DNA from: Desmodesmus armatus
Lineage: Eukaryota; Chlorophyta; Chlorophyceae; Sphaeropleales; Scenedesmaceae
DNA length: 64,000 bases
Assembly (NCBI GenBank): GCA_007449985.2
Contig: VIIQ02000140.1
Span: 93,057-157,056 of the forward strand
Direction of reading: 5' to 3'
Part shown: positions 16,701 to 27,702 of the stretch, in pieces
Layout of the letters: every line of letters begins with the position of its first letter
Position numbering within the stretch: position 1 is the first letter of the stretch
Program-made: the position numbers and the translations under genes
Notes under the pieces: model-generated
Databases searched by the model: none
The model's input: only the letters and a program-made list of their open reading frames with translations
Told to the model about the DNA's origin: nothing

Positions 16701-19700
16701 CTGGCTCCCCACACAGTGCACCCGGCATGAACAACGTCGTGGCTGCACCTGCTGGTGCTGCCGCTGTGCTGCCGCCAATGCTTCAGCCTGTGCCGCCACC
16801 AGCACCAGCGGCAGCAGTAGCACCAGCGGCAGTTGCACCAGCACCTGTGCCAGCGGCAGCTCCTGTTGCTGCTGTGGTGCCAGCAGTAGCAGCTGAGCTT
16901 GCTCCCGTTGCTGCTGTTGTGCCAGTGCCAGCAGCAGCAGTAGGTCGTGTGGCACACCAGCCGCCCCCAGAGGTGCAGGCAGCAGCAGCAGTGTGCAAGG
17001 AGGACCCGGGAGCTGCGGATGCATGCAGGGTGGTGACGAAGTTCATCCAAGGTGGGTTCTGAGGTCTAGGGTACAGTCTCAGAGTTGGGGTGGAAAGTGG
17101 CTAACATGGTCTATTCAGTCTATTCACAAAGTGTCATGTATGCAGAAGAGCAGATCTGCACAAAATTATGGTGTTTAGTGCGTTGATTGTCAAGTACAAG
17201 ATGGCAAACTGCTGTTTCCATGGCAGCAAGTCCGGTGCTGTGCTGTCAAGCTGCCAGCAGAAAAGCCCAGGTATGTTTCGCTTCGTCAACAAGCCCGCCT
17301 CTGTGTTTGCCTGCTGTCCTTGCTGCAGAGCACCTTGAGATGATTGAGTCCCAGGCCCTTGAGATGATGATGCACAACGACAGGCTGGAAAAACGCATGG
17401 CAGCACTGGAGCAGCACACACAGGTGCGATAGCAACACCCGCTTCAGTGGGTTTGGTTTTGGTGCCTGGACAGGCTGCTTGGGCAGGGCGTTTCTGAGTG
17501 CACAGGCATCACAAGCATGCCAGAGCTTAGCACACGCACAGGAGCCCTACAGCGGTCTGCAGCCTTCACTCAACAGCACATGCCTGCTGCTTTGACCCCC
17601 GACTCAAGTTTGCTGATTTGTGCTGCTGCAGGACTATGACGACAACATCATGCTGGCCCTAGCAGACAGCCTGCAGCTCACACCCGATGAGGATCTGGCA
17701 CAGAAGCCTGATCCCATCCCTGCTGCTGCTGCCCAGCCAGCACAAGCACAGGCACCAGCAGCTCCTGCAGCAGCCAGTAGCAAGGGCTCCAGTCTCAACA
17801 GTACCCCTGCAGCAGGGCTGACAGCAGCAGCAGCAGCACCTGCAGCAGCAGATGCTCCTGTAGCAGATGCTTCGGAGCTTGTTAAGAGCTTCATGGCGAG
17901 CTTCGGCAGCAGCAGTATGCTTTCAGCAGGGCAGCAGCACCCAGCTTCGTCGGACCCCCTGGCCCCAGCAGCAGGCTTTGACAGCCCCTTGGCAGTTATG
18001 GTGGGCGATGATTACGTCATCGACATAACTGCCTCTCAGGAGGAGCACATGGCTGACCTGCTCTCAGAGCACGAGCAGCAGCAGGAGCAAGAGGCTCTTG
18101 CTGCCGCAGCCGCTGCTGCCGCTCCTCAGCACGAGCATGCAGATGTGCACGCAGATGTGCATGCATCTGCTGCTTGGGCCGGTGAGCAGCTCGACCTAGA
18201 GCAGCAGCACCAGCCAGACCAGCACGAGGATCACGAGCAGCAGCACGACGAGCTGCATGTGCCAGGCAACGGCAGCAGCGCAGAGGCGTTTGCTGCTGCG
18301 CTGGACGCAGCAACGCCTGCCTTCCCTATGACTCTGGACTTTGGTCCCTCCTTTGGTGCTGACTCCTCCTACGAGTCTCCAGCATGGGGACTCAACGCCG
18401 CAGCACAGCAGCCCAGCACGAGCAGCAGCAGCAGTGCAGGCCCGGTGCCGTACAACAACCCGGACCCCAACTGGCAGGCAGCACATGCACGGGCTCTGCA
18501 GTGGGCCAGCAACCAGATCGAACCTGAGGAAGAGGAGGAAGATTTGGAGGATGAGGAGGTCCCTTGGTGGCTCAAGGATAACCTCCCTGCAGCGCGCAAG
18601 GCCCCTACACCCATCGGCGGCAGTAGCGGCCTGTCCTCCCCTCCCAACAGCCCTACCAGCGGTAGCAGGCTGCGTTGGAGCCGGGCCCGCTTCACCTCTC
18701 CTGCACACTTGCTCACTGCAGAGCAGCAGCAGGAGGATGAGCAGCAGGAGGAGGGCGGTGAGGAAGGCAGCAGCAGCGGCAGGTCCCTGCGCCGCCCAAC
18801 AGCAGCACAGGCGGCGTTCACTGGCTCGGCTGTGACTCTAGCCACAGCAACACCTGCTACAGCCGCCGCGGCAGCAGCAGCCGCTGCCGCATCTCCCCTG
18901 GTGCAGAACCTGCAGCAGCATGCCTATAAAGCCGCGAAGGCCATCGGCCAGTCAGACCAGGCTGCCGCTATCGCAGCTACTGCCATCGCGTCCCGCGTGG
19001 CATTCGGCTGCGACCCCGAGGCAGCAGCCGCCAGCATTAGCAGCCCCCGCCGCCGCCGCCGCAGCGGCAGCAATGGCAGCAGCGGCGTCGACACCGGCAG
19101 CATTGCAGGTGCCATGGCTGCTGCCATCAAGACGAGGCAGCAGGTGCTTGCAGTCACCGACTTAGCAGCACAGCTGGCAGCAGCAGGGGATAAGACCGGG
19201 ACCACAGGGGCACCGGACCTTGGCGGTGCGTCAGCACAGGGTTTAGACGCAGGGGTGGCAGGGTTTGACCCACGACCCGAAAGCTTGGTGCCTACGGTCA
19301 CCGCAGGTCCCTTCCAGCTCGCGGACGATGTGCTGGTCCTGCCGTCAGCCCAGCAGATCGCCACTGCTGCTACAGGTGCCGGTGCCAACGGCAGCATGGG
19401 ATTAGTCCTGCAGTATGGGGAGGCAGCAGAGGGAGAGGACAGCAACAGCAGTGGGGAGGATGCTGAGCCTTCAGATGCTGAGCTGATGCAGCTTGCAGCC
19501 CTGCAGCATGAGAACCTCATGCTGTCCGAGCTAGCTTCCCTGCACACGCGTGTGATCAGCCTGCATGAGCAGGCAATGAAGCTCGAAAAGGAGGCCAACG
19601 CAGACATGGAGCTTGGCATGGCTGGCAGCAGTAGCAGCAGTACCAGCAGTACATCGAGCCTTGAGGAGGAGGCAGGGGAGGGGGATGAGGTGGGCGGCGT

Positions 19701-22180
19701 GCTGGGGCTTGCGCTGAAGACAGCAGAGAGGCAGAACGGCAGCAGGCGCAAGCACGATGCGTCAGCGGTGAAGAAGTTGATGGCAGCCGTGCAGCTGCGC
19801 ATGGAGGCTGCACTGCTGCAGAAGGAAGCGAGCGAGAAGCGCCGCGCGCTGAATGCGATGCGCTCGGCAGCAGCGTCGGCATCTGCTGCCACCTTTGACC
19901 GCCACTGGCAGGTGGCGGAGGCCGCGCAGCAGCAGGTGGCAGAGGTTGCGCAGCAGCAGCTGCAGCAGGAGAAGCAGCAGGAAGAGGATGGTGACAACGA
20001 CGACAGCGGTGATGATAGTGGGGACGATGACAGCAGTGGCAGCAATGGCGGCGGCTACGGCGGTGGTGGCGGCAGCAGCAGCTTGGAGGCAGTGCCGGTG
20101 AGTGCTGCTGCTGGCAGCAGTGTCGCTGCCGTGTCTATGGCAGCAGCTGCCACGGCGGCAGCAGCAGCGGCTCCGGAAGCCGCTGCTGCACCTGCCGCCC
20201 CTGCAGCAGCAGCAGCAGCACCTTGGAGCTCCTTTGAGGTGCAGCCAGTGGCAGCAGCGGCGTTCGCTCCTGCAGCAGCAGCAGCAGCGCCCGTTGCTCC
20301 TGCAGCGGCGGCTGCAGCACCTGCAGCCGCAGAGCTTGCTCCTGAGCCTCCGCTCCTGCAGAGGGTGCGGCCCATGTCCACTACCTCTGCGGTAGCTGGT
20401 GTTATGAGCAGCAACGACCAGGGATACCCACAAGGGACAGCACCTGCAGCTGCAGCAGCTGCTGCCGCCCAGCACTACAGCAGCAGCAGCAGCAGCGTAA
20501 TGGGTGTGCAGAGCTCAGCACCTGCGCCTGCAGCAGCGCCGCTGTTTGGGAGTGCACTTCAGAGCAGCAGCTTGCCAGCTCGAGCTGTTGGGGTGCCAGA
20601 AGCTGTGCAGGAAGATATGCAGGTGAGAACTGGTGCACTTGTTTTTGCATGTACAGGATCTTTGCTGTGGTTGTGTTGCCTTTGACACTCGGACGCGTAC
20701 TTGTTACGGTATGGGTGAGGGTTTGGGGGCAGTTGAAGAGCAATGTTGGAGGTGCATACAGTGTTTTCAGGGGGGCTGTCTTGCTTGCCTGTGGGAAAGG
20801 TGCCAAGCATTGCTGCTGCTGTCGAGAGCTCAGCAGTTTGTCCCCACAAGAAAGAAAGCTCAGCATTGCTGTTTTGTTGTGTTGCACCCTGCAGGCCATG
20901 CGCAGCAAGATTGCAGAACTGCGGCGAAAGGTATCTGGCAGGAAGACCCAGATCGCAGCACTGATTGGTGGAGCACGCCCCGACGCAGTCGCAGCTCTGG
21001 CAGCATCCCCAACATCAGGTGCTGCTGCTGCTGCCCTGGCGCTCCCAGCAGGTCTGGCAGCTGCCGAGGGCACGGGCAGTGCTGCAAGCCTACTGGGTGC
21101 AGCAGCTGCTGCCGCTGCAGCTACAGCCGTTGCTGCTGCTGTGCCGACCGTACCTATGGCCCCACCAGAGACACCAACGGTCATGGAGCAGCAGCAGGGG
21201 AGCGGGTCTGATGCTGCTGCACAGCACCAGGCGTCTGCAGCACTCAAGACTGCTGCTGTTGCGTCCCTGAGCGGGCTGCTGCAACAACAGCAGCAGGTGC
21301 TGCAGCAGGCAGCCCCAGGGGTGCTCGCTTTGCCAGCCGTGTGCTGAAGAGCCCTGCGTTGGTGACCCCTACCAGCAGTGAGAGCAACTACAAGAGCATC
21401 TACGACAGCAGCGATGCTGCTAGCAGCAGCGTCAGCACCAGCGCCAGCAGCACCCCTCCTGCAAGGCAGGATCGGTTGGCCGAGCTGCAGGCACGGACTG
21501 CTGCTGCTGTCGCAGCAAGGGAGCAGCTTAGTCAGCAGGCGCTGGAAGCTCAGCAGGCGCTCGCACGCATCTCGTCTTCCCGCCAAGCTGCTGCAGCAGC
21601 CGCCGCGGCCGTTGGCGCTGCTGCTGGTGCTGTCGTCGCAGCTAAGGGAGGGCATACCCGCCCTGCAGCAGCAGCTGCTGTCTCTGGTGGGGATGGCAGC
21701 GGTGCCAGCAGTGCAGGCAGCAGTAGGGCAGAGGCGCTGAGTCAGCGTGCGGAGCAGGCGGCGAAAGCAGTAGAGGCGCTCAGCAACTGGGAGAGCCAGG
21801 CAGCTACTGTAAAGCAGTCTCTGCAGGACCTTGAGCAGCAGGCTGCTGCTGCACTGGCAGAACTCGAGGCTCATGAGGCCCAGCGGCAGTCGGGGCAGCT
21901 GCTGCGGCAGCAGCTGATGATGAGGCACAAGCAGCAGCAGGCACAGGTTTCGCATGGGTGGCAGCAGGCAGCCATGGCAACCGTGAGCTCCCTAGGTGGT
22001 GCTGGGGGTCCTGCTGCGGTGTCTCCTGCAGTTGCTGGCGGGGGATTAGTCATGCAGGTGTCGGAGGTGTGCAGCGCGGTGCCTGATCCTGCTGCTTCCG
22101 CGGTGATCATGGGGCTGAGTGCGGTTACTGCTGTGCAGGCTGCAGGACACATCCTGCATGACACTGCATGGCACATGTGA
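13770..22180 (+). CDS. Very long plastid-type protein with N-terminal CBM20 starch-binding domain and coiled-coil C-terminus
   Basis: The domain suggests binding to plastid starch; no enzyme domain is visible. Exons: 13770-13857, 14120-14472, 15986-17051, 17329-17423, 17632-20622 and 20895-22180, with phases that all agree, for about 1,959 residues. The first ~100 residues are Ser/Arg-rich, as in a chloroplast transit peptide. CBM20 spans exons 2-3: VVGGAPELGAWDVTQ, then MTWSSGHVW, FLPPGTYPFKVVVY and ARWENGPNRSV, with the family's Trp residues. The rest is Ala/Gln-rich with acidic patches; exons 4-6 have coiled-coil character (for example LEMIESQALEMM). In exon 6 the frame must shift by one base near 21310-21330 (a CCCC/GGGG stretch), otherwise translation stops at 21347. 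The architecture recalls the algal pyrenoid-starch proteins SAGA1/SAGA2. That is inference from layout only. Confidence 0.88.
14615..14830 (+). repeat. Intronic copy of CBM20 exon 2, 3' edge
   Basis: 14615-14648 repeats the exon end coding LGAWDVTQ (GGGAGCATGGGATGTGACAC) with donor GTGGGT at 14649, 176 bp after the real donor at 14473. A shorter remnant of the same unit lies near 14793-14815. Confidence 0.9.
15787..15840 (+). repeat. Intronic copy of CBM20 exon 3, 5' edge
   Basis: This segment matches the start of the real exon (15986 onward), including the CTGGAGCAGCGGTCATGTGT region that codes WSSGHV. It lies 199 bp upstream and has several substitutions and a TGA. Confidence 0.88.
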
Positions 22181-24495
22181 GCGTGTGGTGCTGCTGTGCT
22201 GGGGTGCTTCGTTTTGGCGGGAAGCTTGAGGAAGGCCGTGCAGGCATGGTTGGAAGCAAGCAAGGTGTGATGTTCGTACAAGGGTGTCTTGCTGCCTTGT
22301 GTGTTGAGTGGGTTGCTGTTTGGGGTTGAGGTGTTGGGGCGGGTGGTGGCTGGAATCATGGGCAGGCAGCTACCGTGCTGACTGCTTGAGAGCTTATCCT
22401 TTTTGATGTGTTTACTGACGTGGATGGACAGCAGTAGTAGGGCCACAGCAGGCGGTGATGGTGATGGTTATCAACATGCAGTTTGCATCTAATCCAGCCT
22501 TGCTTTGCTGCATCAGCAGATGAGCAGCTGTTTCTGAGTGGGTGAGAAACCGACAGAGTGGGGGCAGACTGGGGTTGGTCACTATTTGGTTCGTGTGCCC
22601 GCCTCAACTGCAAGAGCAGGAGCATGCATATGACGTGCATGCGATAGTCTTCACGCTGCTGCGTGTGCTGGCTTCAGCCTCCTTGTGTACATACCTCTTC
22701 TTATGCAGCAACAGCAGCAGCGCGTGTGTGTATTGTGTGAGAGCCCAGCACCAGTGTGGCACACACGGTGGTGGGTGGCTGTGACTAAGTGTGCGAGGCG
22801 ACGAGTGGGGTGACAGTTGGAGTGTGTTGAGTTGAGGCACAAAACGGCTGTGTATGTGCTGTGCTGAGGGATTGTGGCTCTTGACTTCTGTCTGGCTACC
22901 CCAGATGCTTGCACAGTTTGCCAGGCCATCCCACGTGCATGCACAGGGGTGACTGGTTGTACCTCAATTTTTCCTCCGAGACGGCTGCGAACAGCTAACA
23001 GAGAGACAAGCAGGTGCTTTGCATAGCTGCACAGTCTGTGCAGTCTTGACTGAGTGGGAACCGGTGCAGCATCCAGCAACAGCACACCCTATCACATGTG
23101 TCTGACCCGGAGTTTTCTGCAAGGTGTGTGTTGGTTTTGTGCTGTGCGTCGCTGGGCGCATGCCAGTTGCTGCGAACCGATCGCTTTCAGAGTTGTGTTG
23201 TGTGCAGAGCTGCAAACAAAGCAGCAGGGGTGACAGCAGGGTGTGTATCTGCCGTATGTGGCCGTTTACTAACTGTTATTTTGCACCGGCTGCCAGTGTT
23301 CCTATCTTTGTGTGCATCCTATTGCAGGTGTGTTGGTGTACAGCTGTGGATTGTGCTGCTGTTGAGTACCCCGGTGTATGGCCTCGTGGGCTGATGTTCC
23401 CGCCAAGGTGATTTCTGGAGCATCCTACTGTTGGGTGCTCCATCCATTCGTGTACAGTTGTGGATTAAGCACTGGTCCTGCACGTGCACAGAGTGTACGA
23501 TGTGTGACAGATGCAGCAGGTGTGACTGCGGAGGGCGTGTACAGATCCCGGAGCATGTTGGCGCTGCCTCGTGCTGTGCTGTGGCCTGCTGGCGATCAAA
23601 GCAGGGCGATGACACCCTCCCTTGGGTGCTTGACCCCTGCTTGTGAGCCAGCAATTTTGAGGCCCGGCCGGTTGGTTCATTCACCGAGGCTGCAGGCTGT
23701 TGACCACCTAGGCACCCATTTGTGTCAGGGTTGTACGAGTGTGCACAGGTATTCTGTGCATTTTGCAGATATGCTGTGTGCATGGTGGTACATCTTTCCG
23801 AGCCCCCGAGGCTGGCAGTGTGTGGTTATGCGTAACATACGACCTGGGATCAAGATTGCACCACAACTCCTACCTGCGGCTCTGCAGTAGTTTTAACAAT
23901 GAGGCATCGGCTGACAGTCGCGTGAGAATTGAGAGGTCTACCCCCACACTGTGTGCCTGGGTAGGCTTCTGCTGCAATGTGACCATTGTGTGGAGTGGAG
24001 GGGTGGTGTTGTATTGTGAGGAGTATTTGAGTGGCTGAGTGTGAGTGTGACGCTCTTTGCTGACAACAGTGGCATGTTATGGTTGGTGCGTGTGGGTGGC
24101 TGTGTATGGCTCTTGGCAGGTGTGTAATAGTCACCATCCCCAGGCACACAGGATCAACAACCGGGCCTGACAGCAGCATCCGACACAGCAAGGATCACAC
24201 TGGTATGAACACAGAGCACACATGTGAGATCAGCACCCAGTAACAGGGGCTTTTGGACCCCAATGCACATATGCTAGCTACACAATAATCCTCTAGGCCA
24301 AACACACCACCACCGCGTTGTACACATGCACTAGCTAAGGCAATCGCTGCCACCAGCGAGCCCTACGGTCAGTAAGGAATGCTGACCGGCAGTCACTTCG
24401 ACTATTTGCACACCCATTGCGACATCCAGGTGTGCCAACCTCGTTGCCAGTGCAAGGGATACAAGTCAGCCCCAGTCAACACATGGACTGGGAAG
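22181..24495. other. Convergent 3' regions of the CBM20 and RibD genes
   Basis: 2.3 kb with no recognisable gene. It is TGTG- and GCA-rich, with short open frames lacking family motifs or splice-consistent extensions. About 23330-23360 and 23450-23480 share a short near-repeat around GTGTACAGCTGTGGATT. TGTAA occurs at 24123-24127. It probably holds both genes' 3' UTRs, since they point toward each other. Confidence 0.5.
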
Positions 24496-26294
24496 TCAGC
24501 TGGTGGCTTGCTGCTTCATGCGCTCCATGAATTCTTCGTTTATGCTGTAGCACTCCTGCTGCTCCTCCCCGCCTATTAGCGCCACCTCTATTCCCGCCGC
24601 CTGCAGTGTGGCAAAGCCTGCCGCAGCCACCAGGGGGTTGGGGTCGCCAACACCAACCACAACCTGCGTAGTCACAAAGTAGCAGAGACAACAACGCCTG
24701 TTGACCACTGCAACATGCATGGCATCTGTATCTAGGGCATCACTGGGCTGTTTCAGCCAGCAGAAGGCAAAACAGCTGGCTGCACCCTTGTATACGAGGC
24801 TGTGGCACACTGCTGCAGCACATTGCAGGCTGTAGCACACTGCTGCAGCAGCCTGGTCTGTGACATTAGGCTGTAATACACTGCTTTGCGGTGGCGGCTG
24901 TGGTGAGAGTGGCCACCGGTGCCAGGGCGATGTGTTGGCGCTGCATGCCGCAGCACGTGCACGTGCCCATGCACTCCCTCTCACCCGCGCCACTTTCGCA
25001 TCTACCAATGCCTGACTGCAGGGCGGTGTGCGCCCAAAGTGATTGCACGGCTCCAGCGTCACATACGCCGTCGCACCCTCAGCAGCACGACCTGCAGCAG
25101 CAAGGCAAAGGATGGATAGGGGGCAAAAGAGGTGGGAAAAGAAAGAGGTGGGGCCATGAACCGCTCAGGGGAAGCGGCCGCAAAGCAAAGGCTGAAAAGG
25201 ATACAGTACAGGTTGCCCTTGTCCCAAGGAGCCGTCATCAGTTGGCAAACTTGTTGAGTGTATCGCCAGTGCTTGGGCTGAGCTTGCTGCAGCTGCTCTA
25301 GGAACAACAGCTCAGCTGCAAAGGTTTGGAGCAGCCACAGAGCGTGGCTTGGGAGCTACCATGTGGGAGATGGGTGCTGCAGCTGCATGTTCAGCCCAGT
25401 CTGGACGTTCTGGGCTGCTAGCATGCAACTACTGCTCCCTCTGCTCAGCTGCAACAGCGGCCAGCAAAACTGATCAAGGAGAGAACTTGCTTGCCCCGCA
25501 CACTGCACCCCCATCCCCTGGTGACTTGCTGTTCTGAGTGCACCCCCATCCCCTGCCGCCCCCCCCCCCCCCCCCCCCCCCTGCTGATGTGCTGCTCTGA
25601 GTGTCCCCCCCCCCCCGCCCCGTCTACCGCCCACTGACCTGCTGCTCTGAGTGCGTACACCTCTGCATGAGGCATGCCAGCCTTGGGGTGGAACCCCTCA
25701 CCAACGACCTGTTGTAGCAGCACACAAACACAACTGATGCAATGCAGCACACGGCATGTCCACCAATAGTGATTGGATAATCTTTCCAGCCTGCCTCAAA
25801 CGGAAACAGTGCACCGGCTGATCACCATCGCAGCATCCAGCGAGGTGAACAGGTGCAAACACATGTGTTGTGTTGTACATGCATGCTAGGCTATTGTAAG
25901 GAAGCGAATGTGTGACATCATGCTTGTGTGGTTGAGTAATGCCTCCAAAAGCGGGGAATCATATCGCAGGGTCACCTGTCCATCCTTGACGATGACACAG
26001 CCCACTGCTGGGTTGGGGTATGTGTGCCCCAACCCTCGCGACGCAAGCTGCAGGGCCTGCTGCATGTAGGCTCGGTCTTGTTCAGTCACTGCAGTACATG
26101 CGATCAAAACTGAGCTGATTGAGACTGGATGGCAGCCCCTGTGCAGTGTGCTCCAGTCACACACCCTACACACCTGCTGCTCTTGCTGTTGTGCTGCTGC
26201 ACCTGCACGTAAGGCGCGGACGTTGTGGCCGTGCAATCGGCAACGACTGAAGTCTATTATGGACAATATGCGACTGGAACTGCAGCGCCTGCAT
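24496..26294 (-). CDS. Riboflavin pathway deaminase (RibD N-terminal/PyrD type), plastid-targeted
   Basis: It should deaminate the pyrimidine intermediate after GTP cyclohydrolase II in riboflavin synthesis. Exons: 26294-26174, 26088-25976, 25708-25639, 25091-24985 and 24663-24496, all in phase, giving 192 residues. Residues 1-40 (MQALQFQSHIVHNRLQSLPI, then Arg/Ser/Ala-rich) look like a chloroplast transit peptide. The deaminase follows: YPNPAVGCVIVKDG, VVGEGFHPKAGMPHAEVYAL (His and Glu of the zinc site), VTLEPCNHFGRTPPC (the two Cys ligands) and VVVGVGDPNPLV. It stops after NEEFMERMKQQATS, exactly where bacterial RibD would pass into the reductase domain; plant PyrD keeps a reductase-like tail. 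So it is deaminase-only unless a 3' exon was missed. Identity is very secure. Confidence 0.94.
25515..25660. repeat. Poly-C tracts and intronic copies of RibD exon 3, 3' edge
   Basis: On the minus strand the exon end ACTCAGAGCAGCAGGTCA (about 25637-25652) is repeated near 25584-25602 and 25522-25540. The copies are separated by C homopolymers, the longest (about 25559-25580) having more than 20 C. This is the same exon-edge duplication seen in bystin. Confidence 0.82.
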
Positions 26295-26698
26295 TGCTGC
26301 TTGCTTCAGTGTCGCAGTGATCTGCTTGTGATCAGAAAAAACAAACAGAGGGTCGCCCTGGCCTGAGCGGTCGAGCGCTCTTTTCTTACTGCAACTGCTA
26401 TGTACATAGTGCGTCTGCTAGTTTACGGCCAACGAGCTAGTGTCATAACTGTGTGCAAGAGTGCAAGTGCAAGTGCCTACCATAAGTTGCATATATGGGA
26501 GCGAGTGCAACAGCAGGGATGTATTTTGGCGTGATATCAACCAATTCATTCAACCAACCAGGAGCAGCGTGTTCCTTTGTTGTGATCAAGTTATGCCAGC
26601 AGACCTGCTGCACTGTATGACCAACTGAGAGGACACAACGGCAGATCTGCTTCACACCCCTCTGGTGACAGCAGCTGCTCAATAGTACCTGCTTCCTC
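26295..26698. promoter_or_regulatory. Divergent promoter region of RibD deaminase and NUP42-like genes
   Basis: 404 bp lie between the RibD start (26294, minus) and the first ATG of the nucleoporin frame (26699, plus). The role is inferred from layout; I see no distinct motif. Confidence 0.5.
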
Positions 26699-27664
26699 AT
26701 GGGACCCCGCTGGGGTGGAGGAAATAGAGGTGCGCCAATCCTCGTGCACACATGCTGTTGCTGCTGTTGCTGTTGCTATTTGTTGCTGCTCACACTTGAG
26801 GAGCAGCTTTGTCAACCCCTGCAGCAGCAGCATGTAGATGCTGACGCTTGTGTATCTTTTGAGCAGGTGGTGGTGGCTTTGGAGGAGGAGGAGGAGGGGG
26901 GTGGAGGAGGGCGTGGTGGTGGCAGAGGGGGCGGGTACCAACAGCAGGTAGGGAGCAGCAGCAGCGGTGTTGCGTCTGGCACTCTCAGGCAGCGACCAGA
27001 ACTGCAAATCGTGAAACAATCATCCCAGATACTCGCAGTTGCCACCAGCAGCATCAGGCAAAGCTGCAGAGACAGCATCACCTCCCACCATGTGCATGCA
27101 GCGCTGTCATGCTCGTGCCGCACACAACAATGCCTACATGCTGCTTTGTGCTGAACCCCACCATACTGTTGGCTGCTTCATGGCACCTCTGAATGCTTGC
27201 ATTTGTGCCATCGTCCTTCATTTGTGCCCCCTGCAGGACTATAACAACCAAGGAGGTTGGGGTAGTGGTGGCAGAGGTGGGGGTGCCCGAGGCGGCAACT
27301 ATCAGCAACCACCCCACCAACAGCAGCAGCAACAAGGCGGCTGGGGTGGCGGTGGCGGTGGTGGTGGCGGGAACCGTGCCCCCAGAGGCGGCGGCAACAG
27401 GGGAGGCAATGCAGGGGGCTTTGGAGGCGGCGGTAGCAACCGTGGTGGCGGAGGCGGCAATAGGTTTGGTGCTTTGGCCGAACAACAGCAGTACGACCAG
27501 CAGCAGCCGCCTCGCCAGAGCAGTAACACCTTTGGCAGCCGCAACAGCGGCGGTTTTGGGGGTGCTGGCGGCCGCGGCAGCCAGGGTTTTGGCAGCGGCC
27601 AGCAGCAGCAGCAGCAGGGGGGTGGGTTTGGTGGTGGCGGCAGAGGTGGCAGGGGGTTTGGGTC

Positions 27665-27702
<38 letters not shown>

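Noticed and set aside
18924..20045. 373-residue minus-strand open frame
   Set aside because: Antisense shadow of the GC-rich, phase-confirmed CBM20 exon; low-complexity Ser/Cys/Ala composition.
20402..21955. 517-residue minus-strand open frame
   Set aside because: Antisense to CBM20 exons 5-6, crosses a confirmed intron and has no motifs.
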